Below are positions 1-5,858 of a DNA stretch of 12,249 nt, piece by piece. The DNA comes from Mesorhizobium sp. (GTDB lineage Bacteria > Pseudomonadota > Alphaproteobacteria > Rhizobiales > Rhizobiaceae). Made by a program: the position numbers and the translations under genes. The notes beneath the pieces were generated by a model. It had not been told where the DNA came from. It saw only the letters and a list, made by a program, of their open reading frames with translations, and ran no database searches. The DNA lies in contig JAUYMV010000287.1 of assembly GCA_030698645.1 (NCBI GenBank), positions 1 to 12,249 of the forward strand. Reading direction: 5' to 3'. Positions within the stretch are counted from its first letter, which is position 1; each line of letters starts with the position of its first letter.

Positions 1-1
1 G

Positions 2-733
2 GAATGGCCGAAGGCCGAGCCGAACTTCCGCAAGGCGCTGGAATTGTTTCCGAACCAGCCCCAGGTGCTGAATTATCTCGGCTATTCCTGGATCGACATG
101 AACATGAATCTCGAGGAAGGCCTCGACATGATTCGCAAGGCCGTCGAGCTCCGGCCGTCCGACGGTTTCATCATCGATTCGCTGGGCTGGGGCTATTACC
201 GCCTCGGCCGCTTCGAGGAAGCGGTCACCGAGCTTGAGCGCGCGGTTGCCCTGCAGCCGGCCGATCCCGTGCTGAACGACCATCTGGGCGACGCCTACTG
301 GCGCGTCGGCCGCAAGCTGGAAGCCACCTTCCAGTGGGCGCATGCCCGTGACCTGAAGCCGGACGACGCCGTGCTGGCGAGTGTCCTGCACAAGCTCAGG
401 GTCGGCCTGCCGGACCTCAGCCCGAAGGCGATGGCCAGCCTCGACAACGGCGATGTCATTCCCGGCACCGCGACCGACGCGGAGACGACGGTTCCGCCGG
501 ACCTGATCAAGCCCGAAGCGGTCGCGCCGGAACCCGCCAGGGAAGCGACCGCCCCGGTGGGCGAGCCGCCGGCGCCGGCGACCTACAAGGTCGGGCGCGG
601 CCAGTCGCTCTGGTCGATCGCCGCCGAAGTGCTCGGCAACGGCCAGCGCTACCAGGAAATCCTCGATCTCAACCCGGTGCTCGGCAACGACCCGAACAGG
701 ATCTTCCCCGGCCAGGAACTGCGCATGCCCTGA
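2..733 (+). CDS. TPR-repeat protein with C-terminal LysM domain (3' part)
   Basis: The reading frame is already open at base 2, so the true start lies to the left of the window; 243 residues are visible. The first ~125 visible residues form at least three tetratricopeptide-type helix pairs, with alternating small residues and repeated A-[VL]-x-L-x-P endings (for example KAVELRP and RAVALQP). A Pro/Ala/Glu-rich linker of about 65 residues follows. The last ~50 residues look like a LysM module: YKVGRGQSLWSIA, then a central EILDLNP, then an IFPGQELRMP ending. TPRs are protein-binding scaffolds and LysM binds peptidoglycan or related N-acetylglucosamine polymers. I infer an exported or envelope-associated scaffold, but its N-terminus and any signal peptide are outside the window. 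The stop is TGA at 731-733. The small gene that follows is convergent. Confidence 0.85.
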   Translation, partial: EWPKAEPNFRKALELFPNQPQVLNYLGYSWIDMNMNLEEGLDMIRKAVELRPSDGFIIDSLGWGYYRLGRFEEAVTELERAVALQPADPVLNDHLGDAYWRVGRKLEATFQWAHARDLKPDDAVLASVLHKLRVGLPDLSPKAMASLDNGDVIPGTATDAETTVPPDLIKPEAVAPEPAREATAPVGEPPAPATYKVGRGQSLWSIAAEVLGNGQRYQEILDLNPVLGNDPNRIFPGQELRMP

Positions 734-745
734 CCCCGCGGGGTC
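732..745. terminator. Perfect 14-bp palindrome between convergent genes
   Basis: GACCCCGCGGGGTC reads the same on both strands and overlaps the stop codon of the TPR/LysM gene. It could fold as a five-pair GC hairpin with a four-base loop. It lies in the 27-bp gap between two convergent genes, where a bidirectional terminator would be expected. There is no T-tract on either side, so it is not a classical intrinsic terminator and the role is a guess. Confidence 0.3.
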
Positions 746-760
746 GGGTGGCGCGACGGC

Positions 761-1075
761 TCAATTGCCGTATTTCGGCTTCACCGGGCAGGCGACCCAG
801 GCGCCGGCCTGCCGCTTGCTGCAGGTCAGCTTCAGTCTGCTCAGCCTGCGCTCGGCCGGATTGTCCTTGACGCACAGGCAGTTGGCTTCCGGCAGCCGGA
901 GCACGTCGCAACCGGGCGTCACGCACAGATAGCCGGTCACGGCGTCGCGCTCGTTGAAGCCGCTGTCGCGGCCGGACGGAAAGACCTGCGCGGCGGCCAG
1001 CGGGATGCCCGCCATTAGGAGAAGGGCGGCGACGCCCGCGCGGCTTGCGGCGAAAAGCTTCGGTTTCTCGAACAT
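761..1075 (-). CDS. Small exported six-cysteine hypothetical protein
   Basis: This is a 104-residue protein of no function I recognise. I chose the ATG at 1075-1073 because a strong GGAGGA ribosome site lies just upstream and a clear signal peptide begins there; the longer in-frame version adds an Arg-rich stretch that looks like noncoding sequence. Residues 1-29 have a positive N-region, a hydrophobic core (GVAALLLMAGIPLAAA) and a likely cut before Gln30. The mature ~75 residues contain six cysteines (51, 56, 66, 68, 85, 96), which suggests disulfides in the periplasm or outside the cell. There is no lipobox. It is convergent with the TPR/LysM gene and divergent from glyQ. A stress-type promoter motif lies upstream (see 1110-1134). 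Confidence 0.75.
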   Translation of the reverse strand: MFEKPKLFAASRAGVAALLLMAGIPLAAAQVFPSGRDSGFNERDAVTGYLCVTPGCDVLRLPEANCLCVKDNPAERRLSRLKLTCSKRQAGAWVACPVKPKYGN

Positions 1076-1109
1076 GCGTTCCTCCAGGACAAATCCCTCT
1101 TGCGGTGGA

Positions 1110-1134
1110 GACGCGCCATCCGCCGGGAGGTTCC
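1110..1134 (-). promoter_or_regulatory. Candidate EcfG/RpoE2-type promoter for the six-Cys protein
   Basis: On the minus strand GGAAC (1134-1130) is followed after 16 bases by CGTC (1113-1110). Alphaproteobacterial general-stress sigma factors (EcfG/RpoE2) recognise GGAAC, a spacer of 16-17, then CGTT, so this is one mismatch off. The predicted start would give a 5' leader of about 25-30 bases before the ATG at 1075. The placement is right, but the motif is short enough to occur by chance in GC-rich DNA. Confidence 0.3.
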
Positions 1135-1227
1135 GGACGGGTATCCTATTCCGTCGCCGGTGAAGGCGCGAGCCTCGCCGTCGTCTGTGTCCGCGCCGCC
1201 GATCACGTTTGCGCGACCGGCCTCGCC

Positions 1228-1256
1228 TTGACCGTCCGCCGTCGCCGGAATAGGAG
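1228..1256 (+). promoter_or_regulatory. Candidate sigma70 promoter for glyQ
   Basis: TTGACC (1228-1233, preceded by C as in the alphaproteobacterial CTTGAC box) is followed by a 17-base spacer and TAGGAG (1251-1256). The -35 is good and the -10 is poor. Transcription would start near 1263, about 30 bases before the glyQ start. The leader also holds a small GGGG/CCCC hairpin at 1256-1270. Confidence 0.35.
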
Positions 1257-1292
1257 GGGCATCCGTCCCCGAGGCAATCCGAGACCATTCGC

Positions 1293-2279
1293 GTGACCGC
1301 ACAGCGCCCGGCCCATATGGATCCCAGCCGCTCCTTCCAGGGGCTGATCCTGACCCTGCACGACTACTGGGCGCGCTATGGCTGCGTCATCCTGCAGCCC
1401 TACGACATGGAGGTCGGCGCCGGCACCTTCCACCCCGCGACGACCTTGCGCGCGCTCGGACCAAAACCGTGGCGTGCCGCCTATGTGCAGCCGTCGCGCA
1501 GGCCAAAGGATGGCCGCTACGGCGAGAACCCGAACCGGCTGCAGCATTATTACCAGTACCAAGTCATCCTGAAGCCCAACCCGCCCAACCTGCAGGAGCT
1601 CTATCTGGGCTCGCTCGCCGCCATCGGCATCGACCCGCTGCTGCACGATCTGCGCTTCGTCGAGGACGACTGGGAGAGCCCGACGCTCGGCGCCTGGGGC
1701 CTCGGCTGGGAGTGCTGGTGCGACGGCATGGAAGTCTCCCAGTTCACCTATTTCCAGCAGGTCTGCGGCATCGAGTGCGCGCCCGTCGCCGGCGAACTGA
1801 CCTACGGGCTGGAGCGCCTCGCGATGTATGTGCAGGGCGTCGACAACGTCTACGACCTGAATTTCAACGGCCTCGACGGCGACGACAGGGTCTCCTATGG
1901 CGAGGTCTTCCTGCAGGCCGAGCAGGAATATTCCAGGCACAATTTCGAGCATGCGAACACGCAGATGCTGTTCGAGCAGTTCAGGTTCGCCGAGGCCGAA
2001 TGCCAGGCGCTGCTCGCGGCCGGCGCGCCCGCCGCCGACGCCAACCAGCCGATGCACCGCATGGTGCTGCCGGCCTACGACCAGTGCATCAAGGCCAGCC
2101 ACGTCTTCAACCTGCTCGACGCCCGCGGCGTCATCTCCGTCACCGAACGCCAGAATTATATCCAGCGGGTCCGCGACCTGTCGCGGGCCTGCGGCGAGGC
2201 GTTTCTGCTGACGGATGCGGGAGGCGCCTCTTACCTCCCCCTTGATGGGGGAGGTCGCGCCGCAGGCGCGACGGCCTGA
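1293..2279 (+). CDS. glyQ: Glycyl-tRNA synthetase alpha subunit
   Basis: GlyQ is the catalytic subunit of the bacterial alpha2beta2 glycyl-tRNA synthetase, which activates glycine with ATP and charges tRNA-Gly together with GlyS. The 328-residue product shows family blocks in order: [13 protein letters not shown] (14-26), [23 protein letters not shown] (35-57), [19 protein letters not shown] (74-92), and the class II motif 3 region [14 protein letters not shown] (168-181). I use the GTG at 1293; the ATG at 1317 is an alternative, and neither has a strong ribosome site. The family body ends near residue 312. The last ~15 residues are encoded by a palindromic repeat (2234-2271), so the C-terminus is an acquired tail. 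The stop codon directly abuts the stop of the opposing brnA-like gene. glyS normally lies just downstream but here is separated by the toxin-antitoxin pair. Confidence 0.96.
   Translation: MTAQRPAHMDPSRSFQGLILTLHDYWARYGCVILQPYDMEVGAGTFHPATTLRALGPKPWRAAYVQPSRRPKDGRYGENPNRLQHYYQYQVILKPNPPNLQELYLGSLAAIGIDPLLHDLRFVEDDWESPTLGAWGLGWECWCDGMEVSQFTYFQQVCGIECAPVAGELTYGLERLAMYVQGVDNVYDLNFNGLDGDDRVSYGEVFLQAEQEYSRHNFEHANTQMLFEQFRFAEAECQALLAAGAPAADANQPMHRMVLPAYDQCIKASHVFNLLDARGVISVTERQNYIQRVRDLSRACGEAFLLTDAGGASYLPLDGGGRAAGATA
2234..2271. repeat. Half-copy of the rhizobial mosaic palindrome, two tandem hairpins
   Basis: CCTCCCCC (2234-2241) pairs perfectly with GGGGGAGG (2247-2254) around a five-base loop. 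TCGCGCC (2255-2261) then pairs perfectly with GGCGCGA (2265-2271) around GCA. The hairpins are back to back, in the same order as the first two hairpins of the three elements inside glyS. It therefore looks like a diverged partial member of the same family. It encodes the GlyQ C-terminal tail, in a different frame from the glyS copies, and could double as a terminator between glyQ and brnA although there is no T-run. Confidence 0.8.
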
Positions 2280-2702
2280 TTACCCCACCTTCGCCTTCTT
2301 CAGCACGTCATTGATCCGCTTGTGCCAGCCGGGTCCAGTCGCCTTGAATTTCTCGACGACCTCCGGATCGAGTCGGATAGACACGACTTGCCTTGCCTTG
2401 CCGGTCACGGGGCGACCGCGCGCGCGCTGGATGCTGGCGTGCAACTCGGGCAGCGCATCGGCGAGCGGCCGCGCTCCTGCCAGTTCTTCATAGGTTCGAG
2501 GACGTTCGATCTCCGGGTCGGGACCGATCAACTCGCCGGAAGCATCGTCGACCCACCAGCCATCCTCGTCCTGATGCACCCCGCCGGCCGCGATCAGTGC
2601 CTTCATTTCTCGATCATAGATCTCCCAGCGGCGCTGCATCTCCGCATCGTCGTCTGGCCCGTCCAGATCCTTGGTCATAAAACTCGGCCATTGTCTGGTC
2701 AT
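2280..2702 (-). CDS. brnA: BrnA-family antitoxin (extended N-terminus)
   Basis: The C-terminal third is the recognisable part: VVSIRLDPEVVEKFKATGPG (106-125) then WHKRINDVLKKA (126-137), the ribbon-helix-helix-type DNA-binding segment of BrnA/DUF4415 antitoxins. BrnA neutralises the BrnT ribonuclease by direct binding and represses the operon. At 140 residues this is longer than the usual 80-100. The first ~100 residues are acidic and rich in Trp, Asp and Glu, and I do not recognise a domain there. The ATG at 2702 overlaps the brnT stop by four bases (ATGA) and has GGAAG eight bases upstream, which supports translational coupling; ATG 2678 is a weaker alternative. The stop TAA (2282-2280) abuts the glyQ stop with no gap. 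The toxin-first order is typical of brnTA. Confidence 0.85.
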   Translation of the reverse strand: MTRQWPSFMTKDLDGPDDDAEMQRRWEIYDREMKALIAAGGVHQDEDGWWVDDASGELIGPDPEIERPRTYEELAGARPLADALPELHASIQRARGRPVTGKARQVVSIRLDPEVVEKFKATGPGWHKRINDVLKKAKVG

Positions 2703-2950
2703 TCGATCTTCTTCCTTTCATTGCGGTTCGCCCGTCGCATCGAGATGACCGATATCGCTTCTGTCCCGAGCGCGCGGAACACGACCGCGACGACGATTTC
2801 GCTGTCGAGTCCGCCCACGGCCAGAATGCGATCCGTTCTCGCGGGCAACAGATGGGCAGACGCGAAGAACTCGATGCCAAGGTCGGCGAAGTCTAGTCCA
2901 TGCTTGGCAATGTTCGCCTGCCGCTTGGGCTCGTCCCACACGATCCGCAT
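2699..2950 (-). CDS. brnT: BrnT-family toxin, predicted ribonuclease
   Basis: This 83-residue protein matches the BrnT/DUF497 pattern: an N-terminal MRIVWDEPKRQANIAKHGLD (W-D-x-x-K-x-x-x-N-x-x-K-H-G), a central beta-sheet region (RILAVGGLDSEIVVAVVF), and the C-terminal ISMRRANRNERK, corresponding to the family S-x-R-x-A-x-x-x-E-R signature. BrnT is a type II toxin with an RNase fold that cleaves RNA and stops translation under stress. The usual Tyr shortly after the E-R signature is not present; the protein ends KKIE. I chose ATG 2950 because the signature starts there; a longer frame reaching 3073 has no family support and would overlap the glyS start region. There is no Shine-Dalgarno site, and the promoter proposed at 2957-2985 would make the mRNA nearly leaderless. 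The gene overlaps brnA by four bases. Confidence 0.88.
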   Translation of the reverse strand: MRIVWDEPKRQANIAKHGLDFADLGIEFFASAHLLPARTDRILAVGGLDSEIVVAVVFRALGTEAISVISMRRANRNERKKIE

Positions 2951-2956
2951 GCAATT

Positions 2957-2985
2957 AACGTAAGACGATAAATCAATCCGGTCAA
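2957..2985 (-). promoter_or_regulatory. Candidate brnTA promoter with direct-repeat operator
   Basis: On the minus strand TTGACC (2985-2980), a 17-base spacer and TACGTT (2962-2957) lie just ahead of the brnT ATG at 2950; the -10 is weak. GATTGA occurs twice nine bases apart around the -35 (first copy starting at 2987). A direct repeat in this position could be a BrnA binding site, since BrnA-type antitoxins repress their own operons. This is suggestive only. Confidence 0.35.
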
Positions 2986-3013
2986 TCTGGCGGCCGTGTG
3001 CCGACCGCGAGGC

Positions 3014-3042
3014 GTGACAGGCCGCGCCCGACTTGCTATGCC
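3014..3042 (+). promoter_or_regulatory. Candidate private promoter of glyS
   Basis: GTGACA (3014-3019), a 17-base spacer and TATGCC (3037-3042, preceded by C as in the alphaproteobacterial CTATAT box) lie 31 bases upstream of the glyS ATG. The -35 matches TTGACA at five of six positions. As brnTA runs in the opposite direction between glyQ and glyS, glyS needs its own promoter, and this one is well placed. Confidence 0.45.
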
Positions 3043-3073
3043 GCGCGCGAACCGTTCCCGCCCGAGACCCCAC

Positions 3074-5842
3074 ATGCCAGACCTTCTGCTAGAGCTCCGT
3101 TCCGAGGAAATCCCCGCCCGCATGCAGCGGAAAGCCGCGGGTGATCTCAGGAAGCTCCTCACCGACGGTCTGGTCGAGGCCGGGCTGACCTACGAGGCCG
3201 CGCGCGAATACTGGACGCCGCGCCGGCTGACGCTCGATCTGCGCGGGCTGACCGCGCGCTCGAAGGACGTGCGCGAGGAGACCAAGGGTCCTTCCACGAC
3301 CGCCCCGGAGCAGGCCATCCAGGGCTTCCTGCGCAAGGCCGGTCTCACGTCGGTCGACCAGGCCGAGATCGTAATGGACCCGAAGAAGGGCAGCTTCTAC
3401 GTCGCCACGACGATAAAGCCCGGCCGGGCGGCGGAAGAGATCATCGCCGAACTGGTCCCGGCCATCATCCGCGCCTTCCCGTGGCCGAAATCGATGCGCT
3501 GGGGCAAGGCGTCGGCCAAGCCCGGCAGCCTCCGCTGGGTGCGGCCGCTGCAGTCGATCCTGTGCACCTTCGGGCCGGAGACCGAGGAGCCCGTGGTGGT
3601 CGATTTCGAGGTCGACGGCCTGCGCTCGGGCAACGTCACCTATGGCCACCGCTTCCATGCGCCGGACGCCATCACGGTCCGCCGCTTCGCCGACTATGTC
3701 GCAAAGCTCGAGGCGGCGAAGGTCGTGCTCGACGCCGAGCGGCGCAAGGCGATCATCCTGGCCGACGCCAGGAACCTCGCCTTCGCGCGCGGGCTGGAAC
3801 TGGTCGAGGATGACGGCCTGCTGGAGGAAGTCTCGGGGCTGGTCGAATGGCCGGTCGTGCTGATGGGCGAGTTCGAGGCGGACTACCTGCAGATCCCGCC
3901 CGAGGTCATCCGGCTGACGATCCGCGCCAACCAGAAGTGTTTCGTGACGCGGCCTGTGATCTCCCCCCTTGTGGGGGGTCCGAAGGACGGGCGAGACCCG
4001 CGGCTCGCCCCCTCGGCGCAGCCGACAGAGGGGGGCGCTGTCCCGCCGACCTCTCGTTCCGTCACGCCCCCCTCTGCCCTGCCGGGCATCTCCCCCACAA
4101 GGTGGGAGATCAGCCAATCGCAGCTCTCCAACCATTTCCTGCTCACCGCCAACATCGAGGCGTCGGACCATGGCGCCGAGATCGCGCGCGGCAATGGCAA
4201 GGTGGTGCGCGCGCGCCTCTCCGACGCGCTCTATTTCTGGAAGACCGACCAGGCCGACCTGCCGGACCTCGCCGAGCTGGACGGCTCGGCCGAGAAATTC
4301 GGCCTGAAGCGCGACGCCGGCGGAAGACTCCTGCCGCTCGACCAGCGCATGGCCCGCCTCGACCATCTCGGCGTCACTTTCCACGCCAAACTCGGGACGC
4401 AGGGCGAGCGCGTCCAGCGCATCGCCAGGCTGGCGGAGGAAATTGCCCACTTAATCTCCCCCCTTGTGGGGGAGATGTCGGCGGAGCCGACAGAGGGGGG
4501 CGCTGTCCCGCCGACCTCTCATTCCGTCACGCCCCCCTCTGCCCTGCCGGGCATCTCCCCCACGAGGGGGGAGATCAGCCATCTCGCCCGCCGCGCCGCC
4601 ATCCTCGCCAAGGCCGACCTTACCACCGAGATCGTCGGCGAGTTCCCCGAACTCCAGGGCGCCATGGGCCGCAAATACGCGCTCCTCCAGGGCGAACACG
4701 CCTCCGTCGCCGCCGCCATCGAGGAACACTACAAGCCGCAGGGCCCGAGCGATGTTGTCCCGACCAGCCCGGTCTCGATCGCGGTGGCGCTCGCCGACAA
4801 GCTCGACACGCTGGTGGGGTTCTGGGCGATCGACGAGAAGCCGACCGGGAGCAAGGACCCCTACGCGCTGCGAAGGGCGGCGCTGGGCGTGGTAAGGATA
4901 TTGGTCGAGAACCAGATTCGCCTCCCAGTTCAGGAAGTGGGGACAGCAATCTATCGTCTCGGCCTCATTCAGCGATTAAAACGCTTCTTCGAATCAAAGA
5001 TGGAACTGAGCCTGTCGGATATCGCAGCATCTCCGTTCGCAAACATGCTTTCGCATCCGAAGTTCGGTAAGGATGCCCTTGCGGATGGAATACGGTTGTA
5101 TGCTGAGCGAATGGCTCATCGGGAACGACCTCAAGTAGACGAATTGGATGTACTCGCCGACCTCCTCTCCTTCTTCCACGACCGCCTGAAGGTCTATCTC
5201 CGCGACAAGGGCGCCCGGCACGACCTGATCGATGCGGTGCTGGCGGGCGGCGCAGGGGTTATCTCCCCCCGTGTGGGGGAGATGTCGGCGCAGCCGACAG
5301 AGGGGGGCGCTGTCCCGCAACCCCAGCAGCCTTACGATGTCGAACGTGGTCACTCCGTCATGCCCCCCTCTGCCCTGCCGGGCATCTCCCCCACAGGGGG
5401 GGAGATCAGCCAATCGCAAAGCGACGACCTCTATCTAATCGTCCTCAAGGTCGAGGCGCTCGGCGCCTTCCTCGACTCCGAGGACGGCAGGAACCTGCTC
5501 GCCGGCGCCAAGCGCGCGGCCAATATCCTGGCGGCCGAGGAGAAGAAGAAGACCGTGATCGCTGATCGCGTCGACCCTTCGCTGTTCTCCGATCCGGCAG
5601 AGGAAGCGCTCTTCCGTGCGGTGAATCAGGCCGAAAGCCAGGCGGCCCAAGCGATTCGGAATCAAGACTTTTCCGCCGCGATGCAGGCGCTTAGCGCGTT
5701 GCGTGAACCGGTTGATTCATTCTTTGAACGCGTCCTCGTAAACGACGAGAATTCCGCCGTCCGGGCCAACCGGCTGGCGCTGCTCGCCCGCATCCGCGCG
5801 GCGACGGGACAGGTGGCGGATTTCTCCAGGATCGCCGGCTAG
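3074..5842 (+). CDS. glyS: Glycyl-tRNA synthetase beta subunit with three in-frame repeat insertions
   Basis: GlyS is the tRNA-recognising subunit that pairs with GlyQ. The ATG at 3074 starts [20 protein letters not shown], the conserved family N-terminus; no good Shine-Dalgarno site is seen. Recognisable blocks include KSMRWG (139-144), [54 protein letters not shown] and [12 protein letters not shown] (~600-611). A DALR-like anticodon-binding end contains [16 protein letters not shown]. At 922 residues it is far longer than the 689-residue E. coli enzyme. Three palindromic elements at about residues 295-346, 461-501 and 730-778 add ~140 residues, and a lower-GC stretch near 612-690 adds ~50. 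All stay in frame and no stop is introduced, so the gene appears intact. Each insertion falls where the E. coli protein has a loop between conserved blocks. It is convergent with the Pro/Ala-rich gene after a 16-bp gap. Confidence 0.95.
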   Translation: MPDLLLELRSEEIPARMQRKAAGDLRKLLTDGLVEAGLTYEAAREYWTPRRLTLDLRGLTARSKDVREETKGPSTTAPEQAIQGFLRKAGLTSVDQAEIVMDPKKGSFYVATTIKPGRAAEEIIAELVPAIIRAFPWPKSMRWGKASAKPGSLRWVRPLQSILCTFGPETEEPVVVDFEVDGLRSGNVTYGHRFHAPDAITVRRFADYVAKLEAAKVVLDAERRKAIILADARNLAFARGLELVEDDGLLEEVSGLVEWPVVLMGEFEADYLQIPPEVIRLTIRANQKCFVTRPVISPLVGGPKDGRDPRLAPSAQPTEGGAVPPTSRSVTPPSALPGISPTRWEISQSQLSNHFLLTANIEASDHGAEIARGNGKVVRARLSDALYFWKTDQADLPDLAELDGSAEKFGLKRDAGGRLLPLDQRMARLDHLGVTFHAKLGTQGERVQRIARLAEEIAHLISPLVGEMSAEPTEGGAVPPTSHSVTPPSALPGISPTRGEISHLARRAAILAKADLTTEIVGEFPELQGAMGRKYALLQGEHASVAAAIEEHYKPQGPSDVVPTSPVSIAVALADKLDTLVGFWAIDEKPTGSKDPYALRRAALGVVRILVENQIRLPVQEVGTAIYRLGLIQRLKRFFESKMELSLSDIAASPFANMLSHPKFGKDALADGIRLYAERMAHRERPQVDELDVLADLLSFFHDRLKVYLRDKGARHDLIDAVLAGGAGVISPRVGEMSAQPTEGGAVPQPQQPYDVERGHSVMPPSALPGISPTGGEISQSQSDDLYLIVLKVEALGAFLDSEDGRNLLAGAKRAANILAAEEKKKTVIADRVDPSLFSDPAEEALFRAVNQAESQAAQAIRNQDFSAAMQALSALREPVDSFFERVLVNDENSAVRANRLALLARIRAATGQVADFSRIAG
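3959..4110. repeat. Mosaic palindromic element, copy 1 in glyS
   Basis: This is a 152-bp element with near-identical inverted ends (ATCTCCCCCCTT / AAGGTGGGAGAT). Its core AGAGGGGGGCG (4027-) pairs with CGCCCCCCTCT, followed by a GCCC/GGGC hairpin. Compared with copy 2 it carries about 30 extra bases with a further perfect stem, GGGCGAG (3989-3995) with CTCGCCC (4004-4010). It is read in frame as SPLVGGPKD...PTEGGAVPP...[12 protein letters not shown]. It lies between the conserved [11 protein letters not shown] and [10 protein letters not shown] blocks, matching a loop near 'VYANDGKLLPN' in E. coli GlyS. Confidence 0.9.
4454..4575. repeat. Mosaic palindromic element, copy 2 in glyS (most compact)
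   Basis: This 122-bp element is five hairpins placed end to end without spacers. They are ATCTCCCCC/GGGGGAGAT (4454-4476); GTCGGC/GCCGAC (4477-4491); an 11-pair AGAGGGGGGCG/CGCCCCCCTCT (4492-4540, 27-base loop); GCCC/GGGC (4541-4552); and ATCTCCCCC/GGGGGAGAT again (4553-4575). The outermost hairpins are copies of each other, so the whole element also forms a long inverted repeat. It is translated in frame as [20 protein letters not shown], then [20 protein letters not shown]. It interrupts the helix-loop between RLAEEIAHL and [13 protein letters not shown]. Confidence 0.93.
4894..5160. other. Lower-GC, expanded patch inside glyS
   Basis: Hand counts give 123 G+C of 240 (51%) for bases 4921-5160, against 40 of 60 (67%) in an ordinary glyS segment (3841-3900). 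Codon use shifts to A/T-ending codons. The protein between IRLPV and LLSFFHDRL is about 77 residues where E. coli GlyS has about 28. The flanking blocks ([12 protein letters not shown] and [13 protein letters not shown]) are ordinary family sequence. No hairpin mosaic is visible here, so this is a different kind of addition from the palindromic elements. It could be an acquired segment, a recombination patch or a lineage-specific extension. Confidence 0.6.
5261..5406. repeat. Mosaic palindromic element, copy 3 in glyS
   Basis: This 146-bp element has the same five-hairpin plan: ATCTCCCCCC at the left end, GTCGGC/GCCGAC, AGAGGGGGGCG paired with GCCCCCCTCT, GCCC/GGGC, and GGGGGAGAT at the right end. 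It has 24 extra bases in the central loop (around 5320-5355) relative to copy 2. It is read in frame as [20 protein letters not shown], a variable middle, then [15 protein letters not shown]. It lies between [13 protein letters not shown] and [13 protein letters not shown], which is a loop at the start of the C-terminal helical domain in E. coli GlyS. Confidence 0.92.
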
Positions 5843-5858
5843 AGCGTCCGCATCCCGC

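Noticed and set aside
1203..2102. Long minus-strand open frame opposite glyQ
   Set aside because: It mirrors glyQ codons, has no family likeness and no ribosome site; such antisense frames are common at high GC.
2234..2271. Calling the glyQ-end hairpins a classical intrinsic terminator
   Set aside because: No T-tract follows on either strand, and the pair matches the first two modules of the glyS repeat family.
2996..3073. An upstream ATG at 2996 as the glyS start
   Set aside because: It would precede the candidate promoter and add 26 Arg-rich residues without family support; the conserved N-terminus begins at 3074.
3089..4450. 453-codon minus-strand open frame opposite glyS
   Set aside because: It is rich in Arg, Gly and Asp from mirrored codons and spans a palindromic element that is open on both strands; no recognisable motif.
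3847..5070. 407-codon second-frame open stretch inside glyS
   Set aside because: It is Arg/Pro-rich shadow sequence; the glyS frame has conserved motifs throughout this range.
3959..5406. Reading the three glyS repeats as a CRISPR array or as an insertion sequence
   Set aside because: There are only three widely separated copies, with internal hairpins, coding sequence between them and no transposase; they are small palindromic elements.
3959..5406. Possibility that the repeats make glyS a pseudogene
   Set aside because: The frame stays open from start to stop and conserved blocks resume in frame after every insertion.
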